Source of the DNA: Nitrospinaceae bacterium
GTDB lineage: Bacteria > Nitrospinota > Nitrospinia > Nitrospinales > VA-1
DNA length: 64,000 nt
Reading direction: 5' to 3'
Assembly: GCA_029261655.1 (NCBI GenBank)
Contig: JAJDAY010000022.1
Span: 124,001 to 188,000 of the forward strand
Of the stretch, positions 53,117-62,137 are shown piece after piece. Each line of letters begins with the position of its first letter. Within the stretch, counting starts at the first letter, position 1. The notes below the pieces were generated by a model, which saw nothing but the letters and a program-made list of their open reading frames with translations, did not search any database and was not told where the DNA came from. The position numbers were made by a program, and so were the translations under genes.

Positions 53117-54097
53117 ATGAGTCGCATTGTCGTCACAGGTGGCGCCGGTTTTATCGGTTCCTACCTTTGCAAAGAACTTGTGAATCAGGGTCATACCGTA
53201 GTCTGCATTGATCTATCCGATGGGGACCGGCTCAAGGAAATTCGTGGCCATGCCAAGTTCACCTTTATCCGGGATTCCATCCTCAACCACACCATGATGG
53301 AACGGGAAATCAAGCAGTCCGACCTAATTTTTCACTTGGCCGCAATCGCAGACCCCATGGTGTATGTGACCGAACCGCTGACCACCTTACAGCTTGATTT
53401 GAAAGCATCTATAGACATTTTTGAGATGGCCGCCTCAAACGGAATCAAAGTGGCCTTCGCCTCCACCTCCGAGGTGTATGGTCGCAACCCAAAAGTGCCC
53501 TGGAAGGAGGACGACGAGCGGGTTCTGGGAAGCACCCAGATCAATCGCTGGAGCTATTCAACAGCAAAAGCGGCCTGCGAACACTACTGTTATGCTTACG
53601 CTCAGCAGAGAGGATTGAAATTTGTCATCTATCGTTTTTTTAATATCTACGGTCCCCTGCTCGACACCCTGGGTAATGGACGGGCCATTCCTATCATGCT
53701 CCAGCAGTTTCTTTTGAATGAGCCTGTCACCATTCACGGGGACGGAAAACAAACCCGGAGTTTCACCTATATAGAAGACGCGGTCACCGCCGTGGCCGAT
53801 CTGGCATTCTCTGAAAAAGCAGAGGGAGGGGCTTACAACGTCGGATGCGATGTGGAAACCTCCATTCTTGAAATTGCAACAATAATGAAAGAAGTGGCAA
53901 ACTCCTCATCCGAACTTATTTTTGTGCCCCATGAAAAAGTTTTTGGGAAAAGTTACGAGGATATCCCAAGACGTGTTCCGGATGTATCTAAAGTCCGCGA
54001 TGTGATCGGATGGAAAGCGTCCATCTCTCTGAGAGAAGGCCTTACTCGTACAATCCACTACTATCAGGCAGAAGCAAAAAAAGGGTTTTCAAAATAA
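53117..54097 (+). CDS. NAD-dependent nucleotide-sugar epimerase/dehydratase
   Basis: The ATG at 53117 behind GGGGG gives 326 residues starting [20 protein letters not shown]; an upstream TTG would add two codons. The extended SDR features are GGAGFIGS (8-15), LAAIADPMVYVTEP, STSEVYG (116-122), Tyr147/Lys151 (YSTAK), and FNIYGPLLDTLGNGRAIP. It belongs to the UDP-glucose/dTDP-glucose 4-epimerase/dehydratase group; the exact sugar is not set. The acetyltransferase follows after three bases. Confidence 0.88.
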   Translation: MSRIVVTGGAGFIGSYLCKELVNQGHTVVCIDLSDGDRLKEIRGHAKFTFIRDSILNHTMMEREIKQSDLIFHLAAIADPMVYVTEPLTTLQLDLKASIDIFEMAASNGIKVAFASTSEVYGRNPKVPWKEDDERVLGSTQINRWSYSTAKAACEHYCYAYAQQRGLKFVIYRFFNIYGPLLDTLGNGRAIPIMLQQFLLNEPVTIHGDGKQTRSFTYIEDAVTAVADLAFSEKAEGGAYNVGCDVETSILEIATIMKEVANSSSELIFVPHEKVFGKSYEDIPRRVPDVSKVRDVIGWKASISLREGLTRTIHYYQAEAKKGFSK

Positions 54098-54100
54098 GCA

Positions 54101-55093
54101 ATGGAGATCATCGAATTTGATTCCATTTCGTCCAAAACGAATAAAGGGCTGGAAGAAATTTTGTCGCCGGGATTTAGCAGCGATTTTGGAGTTTCCAATG
54201 AAGCTTTTCTATCTTACCGAAGCCAATCATTAAAATCTTCGCTGTCTCAAAAAAATAAAACATCGGGGTTTATAGCTATCTTAAATGGGCATTGCCTCGG
54301 CTTCATTGTGATTGCAGTGTCCCAGTGGGACAGCGAAATCCTCGGCTTGCCCGTGGGCAAAGTTTTGTGGTTTAATACGCTCCCGGCGAACAAACCAGAA
54401 GCTGGAATAAGGCTTCTGGACAGAGCTCTTAGCAAAGCGAGAGAATGGAAAATCGAATGCCTCATGGCCCGTATCGACTATGACCAGAACCACCTCATCC
54501 ATCTTCTCGAAGAAAATGATTTCAGGTTGATGGATGTTTCAGTCGCTTTGGGCCTGGCCACTGAAAAAATTCCTCTGGATCCGCAAAAACTTGATGGGAA
54601 ACTAATACGCCCTGCAACCACTGAAGACTTACCTCTTCTTAAACAAATCGCCCGTTCCAGCTTCAAATACAGCCATTTCCACATGGACCCTAAACTATCT
54701 CAAGTAAGATCCAACGAGCTTTTCGCCTGTTGGATAGAAAACGACGTTAAAGGAAGAGCGGACAAAGTTTTATTGGTTGAAGACAAGGGCCAAGTGGCTG
54801 GTTTTGTAACCTTGAACATCGATCCAAATTCAGAGGAGGCTCTGGGTTTCAAAATCGGAGAAATTGATTTGATTGCTGTCTCAGCCGATCATCGAGGGAA
54901 AGGACTGGGGCGTCAATTGGTTCTAGCCGGTCTTCAGTGGTTACGACCCCAAGTTCAATACGTGGAAGCCAGAACCCAACTCATGAATCATTCTGCGATC
55001 AATACATTTGTCAAAAACCAGTTCCAGTTATTGAACAGTGGTATTTTTCTGCCCTCTGGAGCGACGCTTCATGGATGGCTAAATAAAAACTAA
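54101..55093 (+). CDS. GNAT-family N-acetyltransferase (two-domain)
   Basis: A 330-residue protein of twice the normal GNAT length. The C-terminal domain has the acetyl-CoA motif IDLIAVSADHRGKGLGRQLV (RGKGLG) and VEARTQLMNHSAINTFVKNQ. The N-terminal half looks like a degenerate second GNAT fold. WecD-like dTDP-amino-sugar acetyltransferases have a similar plan. With the DegT aminotransferase and the epimerase it suggests acylation of an amino sugar. It lies three bases behind the epimerase and two bases before the carbamoyltransferase. Confidence 0.85.
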   Translation: MEIIEFDSISSKTNKGLEEILSPGFSSDFGVSNEAFLSYRSQSLKSSLSQKNKTSGFIAILNGHCLGFIVIAVSQWDSEILGLPVGKVLWFNTLPANKPEAGIRLLDRALSKAREWKIECLMARIDYDQNHLIHLLEENDFRLMDVSVALGLATEKIPLDPQKLDGKLIRPATTEDLPLLKQIARSSFKYSHFHMDPKLSQVRSNELFACWIENDVKGRADKVLLVEDKGQVAGFVTLNIDPNSEEALGFKIGEIDLIAVSADHRGKGLGRQLVLAGLQWLRPQVQYVEARTQLMNHSAINTFVKNQFQLLNSGIFLPSGATLHGWLNKN

Positions 55094-55095
55094 TT

Positions 55096-56760
55096 ATGTA
55101 TATTCTTGGAATCACCGCACCCATTTCGTGGAACAATGCCGCCGTCCTCGTAAAAGACGGGCAACTTCTGGCCGCCGCTGAAGAAGAACGTTTCACCCGT
55201 GTGAAGCACGCTCCTCGCGTTCCTCCCATAAACGCCGCGAAATTCTGCATGGACTACGCCGGAATCGGCCTGAAACACATCGATTACATTGCGGTGGGGT
55301 TTCGAAGTCCTATGGACTATCTGATCCGGGACTTAAAATCTGAAATTCTGGGAAAGCGTTTCAATACGATTCATTTGCAGATCGGTTCCGCGGTGGAATA
55401 TTTAATTCAACTTTCAAAATTGAAAACCAGTTTTGAGAAGCTTTATCCCAAGGTCAGAAAAAAACGGTGGGTTTTCATTCCCCACCACATCGCGCATGCG
55501 GCCAGCGCTTGTCGTGTGGCCGGATTTCCGGAAACCAATGTTCTTTCCCTCGATGGAAATGGCGAAGATGACTCTGGAGGCTTGTTCAGTTTTAAAGGAG
55601 GCCAACTCTCCCCCATTAGAAAAGTCCGAATCGAAGAATCTTTAGGTGGCCTGTACAGCCACACAACCGATGTGCTTGGTTTCATGCGCCACAGCCACGA
55701 AGGGAAAACAATGGGACTTGCCCCTTACGGAAAACCTGAAATATCACTGGATGATTTTTTTAAGGTTTCAAACGGCTGGTATCAGGTAAAGCCCCATTGG
55801 ATCGCCAATTTTCACCGACGATTTGGCCCTCCGCGCCAACCGAAGGAACCGCTTACGGAAGATCATAAAAACCTTGCGGCATCAACACAAGCGAAGCTTG
55901 AAGAAATCGCGGTACAAATAGCCAAAACCTTAAAACAGCTGTCTCCATTATCCTCGCTCGCACTCGCCGGAGGCGTCACGCTGAATTGCGACATGAACGC
56001 AAAATTTCTGACAGAGGGGATCACGGATAACATCTACATCCAACCCGCGGCACACGACGCGGGAACCGCTCTCGGAGCGGCCATGGAGTTAAACGCGCGA
56101 TTGGGTGGACGAACCGATTTCGTGATGGACCATGCTTACTGGGGGCCGGAATACTCGAATGATGAAATTGAAAATTATCTGAAAGAATCCAAACAGAAAT
56201 ATCAATTCCATGATGCAATCGAAGCGGATACAGCCAAACTTTTAGCGGATGGGAAAATCGTCGGCTGGTTTCAGGGCCGGATGGAATGGGGCCCGCGCGC
56301 GCTTGGAGCAAGGTCGATCCTCGCTCATCCCGGCCTGCCGGGAATGAAAGACAAAATCAATCTGGAAGTAAAAAACCGGGAAGCCTGGCGCCCTTTCGCG
56401 CCTTCTATTTTGGAAGAAGAAGTCGCAAATTATATCGAAAACCCCCACCCCTCCCCTTTCATGCTTTTGACATTCACCGTCCGCAAGGAAAAACGGGACG
56501 CGCTCCAAGCGGCGATGCATGTCGACAATACGGCAAGGGTGCAATCGGTATCCGCAAAAACCAACCCCCGTTACCATGCCTTGATAAGTGAATTCCAGAA
56601 GCTGACCGACATTCCTGCTTTGCTCAACACCTCTTTCAATGACAAAGGCGAACCTGTGGTCATGACTCCGAAAGACGCGATCCGCACATTTTCTTCTACT
56701 GGGCTGGACGCGCTGGCCATCGGAAATTTTCTCCTTCAAAAACCTGACAGGAAACCCTAA
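55096..56760 (+). CDS. NodU/CmcH-family carbamoyltransferase
   Basis: A 554-residue enzyme that would transfer a carbamoyl group from carbamoyl phosphate (via carbamoyl-AMP) to a sugar hydroxyl. The Kae1-like N-terminal domain shows MYILGITAPISWNNAAVLV, HHIAHAASACRVAG, LSLDGNGEDDSGGLFSF and MGLAPYGKP. The C-terminal YrdC-like/NodU part has GWFQGRMEWGPRALGARSI, NREAWRPFAPSI and LLNTSFNDKGEPVVMTP. Length is typical. It is the last gene before a strong terminator, so it closes the transcription unit running from about 50.8 kb. Confidence 0.92.
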   Translation: MYILGITAPISWNNAAVLVKDGQLLAAAEEERFTRVKHAPRVPPINAAKFCMDYAGIGLKHIDYIAVGFRSPMDYLIRDLKSEILGKRFNTIHLQIGSAVEYLIQLSKLKTSFEKLYPKVRKKRWVFIPHHIAHAASACRVAGFPETNVLSLDGNGEDDSGGLFSFKGGQLSPIRKVRIEESLGGLYSHTTDVLGFMRHSHEGKTMGLAPYGKPEISLDDFFKVSNGWYQVKPHWIANFHRRFGPPRQPKEPLTEDHKNLAASTQAKLEEIAVQIAKTLKQLSPLSSLALAGGVTLNCDMNAKFLTEGITDNIYIQPAAHDAGTALGAAMELNARLGGRTDFVMDHAYWGPEYSNDEIENYLKESKQKYQFHDAIEADTAKLLADGKIVGWFQGRMEWGPRALGARSILAHPGLPGMKDKINLEVKNREAWRPFAPSILEEEVANYIENPHPSPFMLLTFTVRKEKRDALQAAMHVDNTARVQSVSAKTNPRYHALISEFQKLTDIPALLNTSFNDKGEPVVMTPKDAIRTFSSTGLDALAIGNFLLQKPDRKP

Positions 56761-56765
56761 TTTGC

Positions 56766-56807
56766 TTTTGCCTGATTTTTGTCCCAAAAAGCAGGCAAAA
56801 TATTTTT
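56766..56807 (+). terminator. Rho-independent terminator after the carbamoyltransferase gene
   Basis: A nine-pair stem (TTTTGCCTG/CAGGCAAAA) continues, after one mismatch, as TTTTTG/CAAAAA around a three-base loop, and is followed by TATTTTT. It starts six bases after the stop codon. Confidence 0.8.
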
Positions 56808-56862
56808 CAAAATATAAAACTTTTTTGCGGCTCGCACAGCCAAAGTCCCTTTCGGAATTAAA

Positions 56863-59800
56863 ATGAATTTTCCGCTGGAAATACGAGATGAAGCCAACAC
56901 CCTTTACGGTCCCTCGATTAAAGGTGTTTTCCTTGACCTTTGCTTTATCGTCCTACTGGGGCTGACCCCTCTCCTGTGGTTTCATTCTGATTTTATTCTT
57001 AATTCCGAAGACATGGTATTGCACCCGGATTTCGAGAAATGGCGCAATATCTTTTATGTCTGGAATGAGCAGGTCAGCGTGGGTACCAATTATATACTGA
57101 CCCTCCCGGCCATCATTTTTCAAACCTTCACCGCTTTACCACAAATACTGGGGGCCACTGCCGCCCAGTCTCAGCGCATTATGTTTGTGCTCTGGTTCAC
57201 CCTGCCCGGTCTGACTATGTATTGGATGATGCGGGAGTTCGTCCGGGGACAAGGTTCCCGAGCGGCCGCTTTAATGGCAGTCGGCCTGTATATGTTCAAT
57301 CTTTACCAGATTCCCATGTGGATCGGCTTCACCATCGCCAATCTCTGCGCTTACGCGACACTGCCTGCTGTACTGGTTCTCGTCCACCGCGTGTGGCAGG
57401 AAAAAAGGCTTTTCAGCGGGTGGGGTCTGGCCCTGATCCTGGTTCTGTTGATCGCCTCCGGGGCCGCGATCAACCCCCCCCTGATGCTGGTCATGATTCT
57501 TTTTATGGTGGGTTATTTTGTAAACCTGTTCCTCACTGAGGATAGGGTTCCAAAAAGCAAAAATCGAGCACAATTTTTCAAGTTTTTATTTGGTTTGGGT
57601 CTGGTCTTTGTGCTGGTCCAGTCGTTCTGGATCATTCCCTTCCTGGGGCAATTCATTCTCAACCTGTCTTTGGTGGACCTCGCTAAAACCGCGGAAACAA
57701 TTGAAAGCACCGGATGGTTGACCGGGATCAGCGTCAACACGGGCCTTTTAAATGTCCTCCGCATGCAGGCTGATTGGACCTGGTACGAAGGATGGGGAGA
57801 CTCCTACACCACATATTCAAGTGCCTACAGAGGCTATAGTATACTTGATCTGTTCGCCTGGATACCTTTTACCCTGGCCGCCATTGGGGCTTATTTTGGA
57901 AAAGGAACCTACCGAAAATTTTTCGGCTGGGCCACAGGAGCGTCCATCATACTCAGCATGGGCGCCAATGGCTTCATCATGAAACCGGTTTACACCTGGC
58001 TGGTTGAAAATGTGCCCTTGTTCTGGATCATTCGAAGCCCCTGGTACAAATTCGGCATCATCACGGCCCTCGGTTACGCTTACCTCGGAGGGCTTGGCAC
58101 TGCTGTTCTTTTTGAGCGCACCAAACGTTTTCTGACAATAGAAGGACGGCCGGCGAAAGTCTCCCTCGTCATCCTGTTATTTCTGGCCAACCTTGTCTAC
58201 ACGTACCCTCTGGTCCTCGGGAAAATGTTTCCACTGCCCCATGAACGAACTATTCTTCCTTCAAGGCACGCGGATGTTCCTGATTATGTGTGGCAGGCCA
58301 GCCGCTGGATTGATGAGCAAAAAGAATTTTCCCGCATCATTACGTTGCCCGAAAGCACGTCCTGGATTTATCCCTGGGGGTTTTCCGGGTCCATGCCGGC
58401 TGTTTTTCAATTTTCCCACCGTCCCGTGGTTTTTCCCTTTTTCAACAAGCTCGCTTTCAACTCCGGGAGCAACGACCTGCTCAAGCTTTATTACCGATCT
58501 CTCTATCAAGGCTGGACCGATCATGCCGGTGAGTTTGCACGCCTCCTGGGAAGCCGCTACCTTCTGCACGAAAGTGATGTCCGCCATGAGTTGTTTGCCG
58601 AAGATACCGATGACCCTGCTTTTATCCGGGAAAAGCTCTCTAAACAATCAGATGTTGAGCTGGCAGAAAGCTTCGGCGCCTGGGACATTTACCGTCTCAA
58701 GGATGAGGTTAAAAGGATTTATTCCGTATCTGCTCTCACCCCCATCATAGGAGACTTTAACACGCTTGTTCCGATCATCGCTCTGGATAAACAGCTGGAC
58801 TCTCCAGCACTTTTACTTTCAGAAGGGAATTCATCCGATGTTCTGGAAAAAGCTCTGAACGAGTGGGCTATAGATAAAATTCAAGTGGAGGGAACCCACA
58901 GTGAAGGTATCAAGGAAAAGATGAATTCCGGAGAACTGGCGCAAAAAAATATTCCCGTTTCATTTACCTGGCACTCTCAGCAAATGAAGCCTTCCGCGCA
59001 AAGAACCTCGAAGAATGTTGAAGTTATCAAAGAAAGCGGTTTTTTCCCCGAGAAAAAAAATGGCGACAACAATTACTGGTGGATGAAAACCAATCATGGG
59101 AAACACTTCCGTGTCATCAATGACACTGACCATCCCATAATTTCCAATCTTTCGATGATCACTACTTCAATAGAAATACCCAGAACCCTACACATTTCTT
59201 TGAATAGTAAATTGCTGAATGTCACTGCCCTGCTGGCTCCAGATCAAGAACATACGGTGATCATTTCGGATGTAACTATTCAGCCCGGTGAAAACATACT
59301 CTCCTTTTACACACCCTATATTGTGAGTAACAAAGATGGGAAACCCTTGGGCTTCGGATTCAAGCCTGGCAGTGTCAAATTCGGCCCCATGGATTTCGAG
59401 GATGATTGGTGGGCCCCGGCCAAAGGCCTCTATCGAGTTCGAGTCCTTTCTTCCAATGACCAATTATCAAAAAAACAAAATAAAATGTATTTTGATGGAA
59501 AACTTGTTTCCGACGGGGCAGAAATCCAGGTGGCGGCTGGAAACCATCACCTTGCTGTGGAACAGGTTTCTTACGAAGAATATTCCATTCAACTCACTCC
59601 TGTCTCTGGCAGGGTCCAGAAAAATCCAGAATATCCAAGCCTGGATGTGGAACGCATCAGCCCGACGGAGTATCGGATCAAAGCTTCTTCATCGGCCCCT
59701 TATTTTCTGGTCTTTAATGAATCATACAACCCATTCTGGAAGATCTGGGTCAATGGAGAAAAGCGGAGTGAACACTTCGTTGTAAATGGATATGCAAACG

Positions 59801-59955
59801 GGTATTATATCGACCAAATTGGGGATCATGATATTCGTCTTTATTACTGGCCCCAAACATTATTTATTATCGGAGGAGCTGTTTCCCTGATCACAATTCT
59901 GATATTTGGGTTTGTGGTGACCTCATCCAGACTGAAGAAAGCAGGAAGCAATTGA
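56863..59955 (+). CDS. Giant multi-spanning membrane protein, YfhO/AftD-like (paralogue 2)
   Basis: A 1030-residue protein with about 13 helices (from residue 25 to about 455) and a long extracytoplasmic C-terminal part ending in a helix. It shares motifs with the 1056-residue protein: VWNEQVSVGT, YMFNLYQIPMWIG, QSFWIIPFL, WYEGWGDSY, WIIRSPWYKFG and VPDYVWQASRWI. Residues 931-1030 (RISPTEYRIK...FNESYNPFWKIWVNG...NGYANGYYI) are the YfhO-like module. A GT-C transferase using a polyprenyl-sugar donor is the best guess. It follows a terminator, and its upstream gap (56808-56862) is short. Confidence 0.75.
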   Translation: MNFPLEIRDEANTLYGPSIKGVFLDLCFIVLLGLTPLLWFHSDFILNSEDMVLHPDFEKWRNIFYVWNEQVSVGTNYILTLPAIIFQTFTALPQILGATAAQSQRIMFVLWFTLPGLTMYWMMREFVRGQGSRAAALMAVGLYMFNLYQIPMWIGFTIANLCAYATLPAVLVLVHRVWQEKRLFSGWGLALILVLLIASGAAINPPLMLVMILFMVGYFVNLFLTEDRVPKSKNRAQFFKFLFGLGLVFVLVQSFWIIPFLGQFILNLSLVDLAKTAETIESTGWLTGISVNTGLLNVLRMQADWTWYEGWGDSYTTYSSAYRGYSILDLFAWIPFTLAAIGAYFGKGTYRKFFGWATGASIILSMGANGFIMKPVYTWLVENVPLFWIIRSPWYKFGIITALGYAYLGGLGTAVLFERTKRFLTIEGRPAKVSLVILLFLANLVYTYPLVLGKMFPLPHERTILPSRHADVPDYVWQASRWIDEQKEFSRIITLPESTSWIYPWGFSGSMPAVFQFSHRPVVFPFFNKLAFNSGSNDLLKLYYRSLYQGWTDHAGEFARLLGSRYLLHESDVRHELFAEDTDDPAFIREKLSKQSDVELAESFGAWDIYRLKDEVKRIYSVSALTPIIGDFNTLVPIIALDKQLDSPALLLSEGNSSDVLEKALNEWAIDKIQVEGTHSEGIKEKMNSGELAQKNIPVSFTWHSQQMKPSAQRTSKNVEVIKESGFFPEKKNGDNNYWWMKTNHGKHFRVINDTDHPIISNLSMITTSIEIPRTLHISLNSKLLNVTALLAPDQEHTVIISDVTIQPGENILSFYTPYIVSNKDGKPLGFGFKPGSVKFGPMDFEDDWWAPAKGLYRVRVLSSNDQLSKKQNKMYFDGKLVSDGAEIQVAAGNHHLAVEQVSYEEYSIQLTPVSGRVQKNPEYPSLDVERISPTEYRIKASSSAPYFLVFNESYNPFWKIWVNGEKRSEHFVVNGYANGYYIDQIGDHDIRLYYWPQTLFIIGGAVSLITILIFGFVVTSSRLKKAGSN

Positions 59956-60156
59956 CCACCCAGTCCCCTTTAATAAACCCGGAGCCCTCCAGAGACGTTT
60001 TTACAAGTTTATCATTTCCAGCTTTTGTTTAAAAAAGGTTTCGGACTCGTATTATCCACAGAGTCTCTCAACATATTTTCAATCTGACAAAGTATTAAGA
60101 AAAATCTGCGTGGACCTAAGAATTAACTTTTTATCAAAGTTTAATTAAAGACAAAT

Positions 60157-60978
60157 ATGCCTCCTTTGGTTTCCATTATCATTTCGACTAAAAATGAGGA
60201 AAAACATATTGAAAGATGTCTTCATTCCATACAAAACCAATCATATCCTAAAGACCAAATTGAAATTATTGTCGTCGATAATGCGTCTAATGATAAAACC
60301 CAGCAATTAGCCCAAAAATATACCGACAAGATATTTGACAAAGGGCCGGAGCGTTCTGCACAACGAAATTATGGGGTAAAGCAGGCACTGGGGGAATACA
60401 TCATTTATCTAGATGCTGATATGGTCTTGAGTGAAGACGTGATTTTGGAGTGTGTTAGTAAAGTTCAAAAGGACCCCGAGATAGTCGCCCTTTATGTATC
60501 AGAAATTGTTATGGGCCAAAAATATTTCAGCCGAGTGCGGCGATTTGAACGGTACTTTTATGACGGGACCGTGATCGATTGTGTCAGATTTATCCGGCGA
60601 AAAATTTTTCTTGAGCTGGGAGGATTTGATGAAAGTTTGACCGGGCCGGAAGACTGGGACCTGGATAAACGAATAAGAATGGCAGGCAAAGTAGATCTCG
60701 CCACTAAACCAATTTACCACAATGAGACAGAATTCAATTTAAGAAAATATTTGTCTAAAAAAAGTTACTATGCCAAAAATTTCGACTTGTATATCAAAAA
60801 GTGGGGGGAAAACGACCCTGAAATTCGTAAACAATTTGGAGTTTGGTATCGTTTTTTTGGTGTCTTTTTAGAAAATGGTAAGTGGAAAAAATTCCTGGGT
60901 AACCCGCCTTTAATGGCGGGACTGTTTTTTTTACGTTTTCTAGTGGGGTTGGATTACATAAGTAGAAAAAAGCATTGA
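60157..60978 (+). CDS. GT2 family glycosyltransferase
   Basis: A 273-residue GT-A enzyme: VSIIISTKNEEKHIERCLHS at the N-terminus, IIVVDNASNDKTQQLA, KGPERSAQRNYG, metal site DAD at 86-88 in YLDADMVLSED, and LGGFDESLTGPEDWDLDKRI. This form (with the GPEDWDL motif) is common in surface glycan loci. It looks AT-rich compared with the central part of the region. It lies 201 bases behind the giant membrane protein and is followed by a methyltransferase after 34 bases. Confidence 0.87.
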   Translation: MPPLVSIIISTKNEEKHIERCLHSIQNQSYPKDQIEIIVVDNASNDKTQQLAQKYTDKIFDKGPERSAQRNYGVKQALGEYIIYLDADMVLSEDVILECVSKVQKDPEIVALYVSEIVMGQKYFSRVRRFERYFYDGTVIDCVRFIRRKIFLELGGFDESLTGPEDWDLDKRIRMAGKVDLATKPIYHNETEFNLRKYLSKKSYYAKNFDLYIKKWGENDPEIRKQFGVWYRFFGVFLENGKWKKFLGNPPLMAGLFFLRFLVGLDYISRKKH

Positions 60979-61012
60979 GAAATCACCTTAGAAAGGCAAG
61001 GGCAAATCAACT

Positions 61013-61843
61013 ATGCTGAAAAATATAAAAAGAGGGATCCTTTCCCTGGCAAGACTTTATGTCAAAACCCCTTTCTATCCTCACTGGCTGGAGTTTATGG
61101 ATGTTGATAAAAAAATCAATATTTTATTGGACGCTTTGAGTGAGGAAATTAAAAAAGATAATCAAAGTCGGTTGCTGGAAATTGGTTGCGGCAATAAAAC
61201 CAAAAAACAAATGTTGCACGATAAACTGGGGATCTCTTCATATCACGGGCTGGACTACCCCGCCTGGATCAACGATAATTTTGAGGCATCTATCAAACAA
61301 GTCCCCTTTAAATCAAGTTTCCTTGGTGATGTTTTATTCGGGAGATTAAACTACCAACCCGATATTTGGGGAGACACACACTTCCTCCCTTTTACCAATG
61401 AGTCCTTTGATTTTATTTGTCATTTCGAAACTATGGAGCATGTGACAATCATCGACAAAGCATTTTCTGAGGTGAGCCGGTGCTTAAAAAATGAGGGTTT
61501 TATGTTTTTCAGCATGCCTTTCGTCTATCAAGAACATACAAATTATGATATTTCAAGACTGACAAGACAGGGGGCAGATTCACTATGCAAAAAACATGGA
61601 TTGGTCAAAATAAAATGTTTTGAAACTGGATTTGGGACAACTTTAAGTCAGCTTTGCAATTCATTCTTAATTAAGCACATGGTGGGTCTTTATCAAGGGA
61701 ATAAATTACGGGTCATAGCTGGCGCGCTGATAGCTTCCTTTATTTTTCCTATTATCAACGTTATGTGCCTGATAATTAACTATACTTGGAAGGATCCAGC
61801 GTACGCGAATCATTTTTTCTTTATTTTTCAGAAAAAAGTCTAA
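61013..61843 (+). CDS. Class I SAM-dependent methyltransferase
   Basis: A 276-residue protein with the SAM motif LLEIGCGNKTKK (54-65), then HGLDYPAW, and ESFDFICHFETMEHVTIIDKA, followed by RCLKNEGFMFFSMPF and a C-terminal hydrophobic stretch (about 225-258) that may anchor it to the membrane. IYQEHTNYDISRLTR-type residues follow the core. It methylates an unknown intermediate. AT-rich coding with AAAGGCAAGGG before the ATG. Confidence 0.8.
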   Translation: MLKNIKRGILSLARLYVKTPFYPHWLEFMDVDKKINILLDALSEEIKKDNQSRLLEIGCGNKTKKQMLHDKLGISSYHGLDYPAWINDNFEASIKQVPFKSSFLGDVLFGRLNYQPDIWGDTHFLPFTNESFDFICHFETMEHVTIIDKAFSEVSRCLKNEGFMFFSMPFVYQEHTNYDISRLTRQGADSLCKKHGLVKIKCFETGFGTTLSQLCNSFLIKHMVGLYQGNKLRVIAGALIASFIFPIINVMCLIINYTWKDPAYANHFFFIFQKKV

Positions 61844-61908
61844 ACGCTAATGATAATTGAAAGGGAGATTGCACCTCCGCTTTTATTAACTTCTTATTTC
61901 AAATTACT

Positions 61909-62070
61909 GTGAAAAATCTGGCAAAGGAAACCCCACTTGATACCTTGGCGATGCGAACCGTTTTCACCACAACATTTGTGAGCGATAGTGATGCAGAGAA
62001 AAGGTTTGAACAAATATATTACAGGGCCATGCGACTTTCGATTATGAGTCAAACTGGTATATTCAAATAA
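61909..62070 (+). pseudogene. Short coding remnant (53 codons) in the intergenic region
   Basis: Between two methyltransferase genes a frame from GTG at 61909 to TAA at 62068 reads LAKETPLDTLAMRTVFTTTF and FEQIYYRAMRLSIMSQTG. The composition is protein-like, but it is too short for a known family and has no good ribosome-binding site. It may be a fragment of a deleted gene or chance. The rest of the 294-base gap (61844-62137) holds nothing I recognise. Confidence 0.25.
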
Positions 62071-62137
62071 AGCAAAGGCTCAACCCAAATAATAAGATGT
62101 TAATGAGCGATGTCAGAAAAGGTTTTTTCCAACCATT

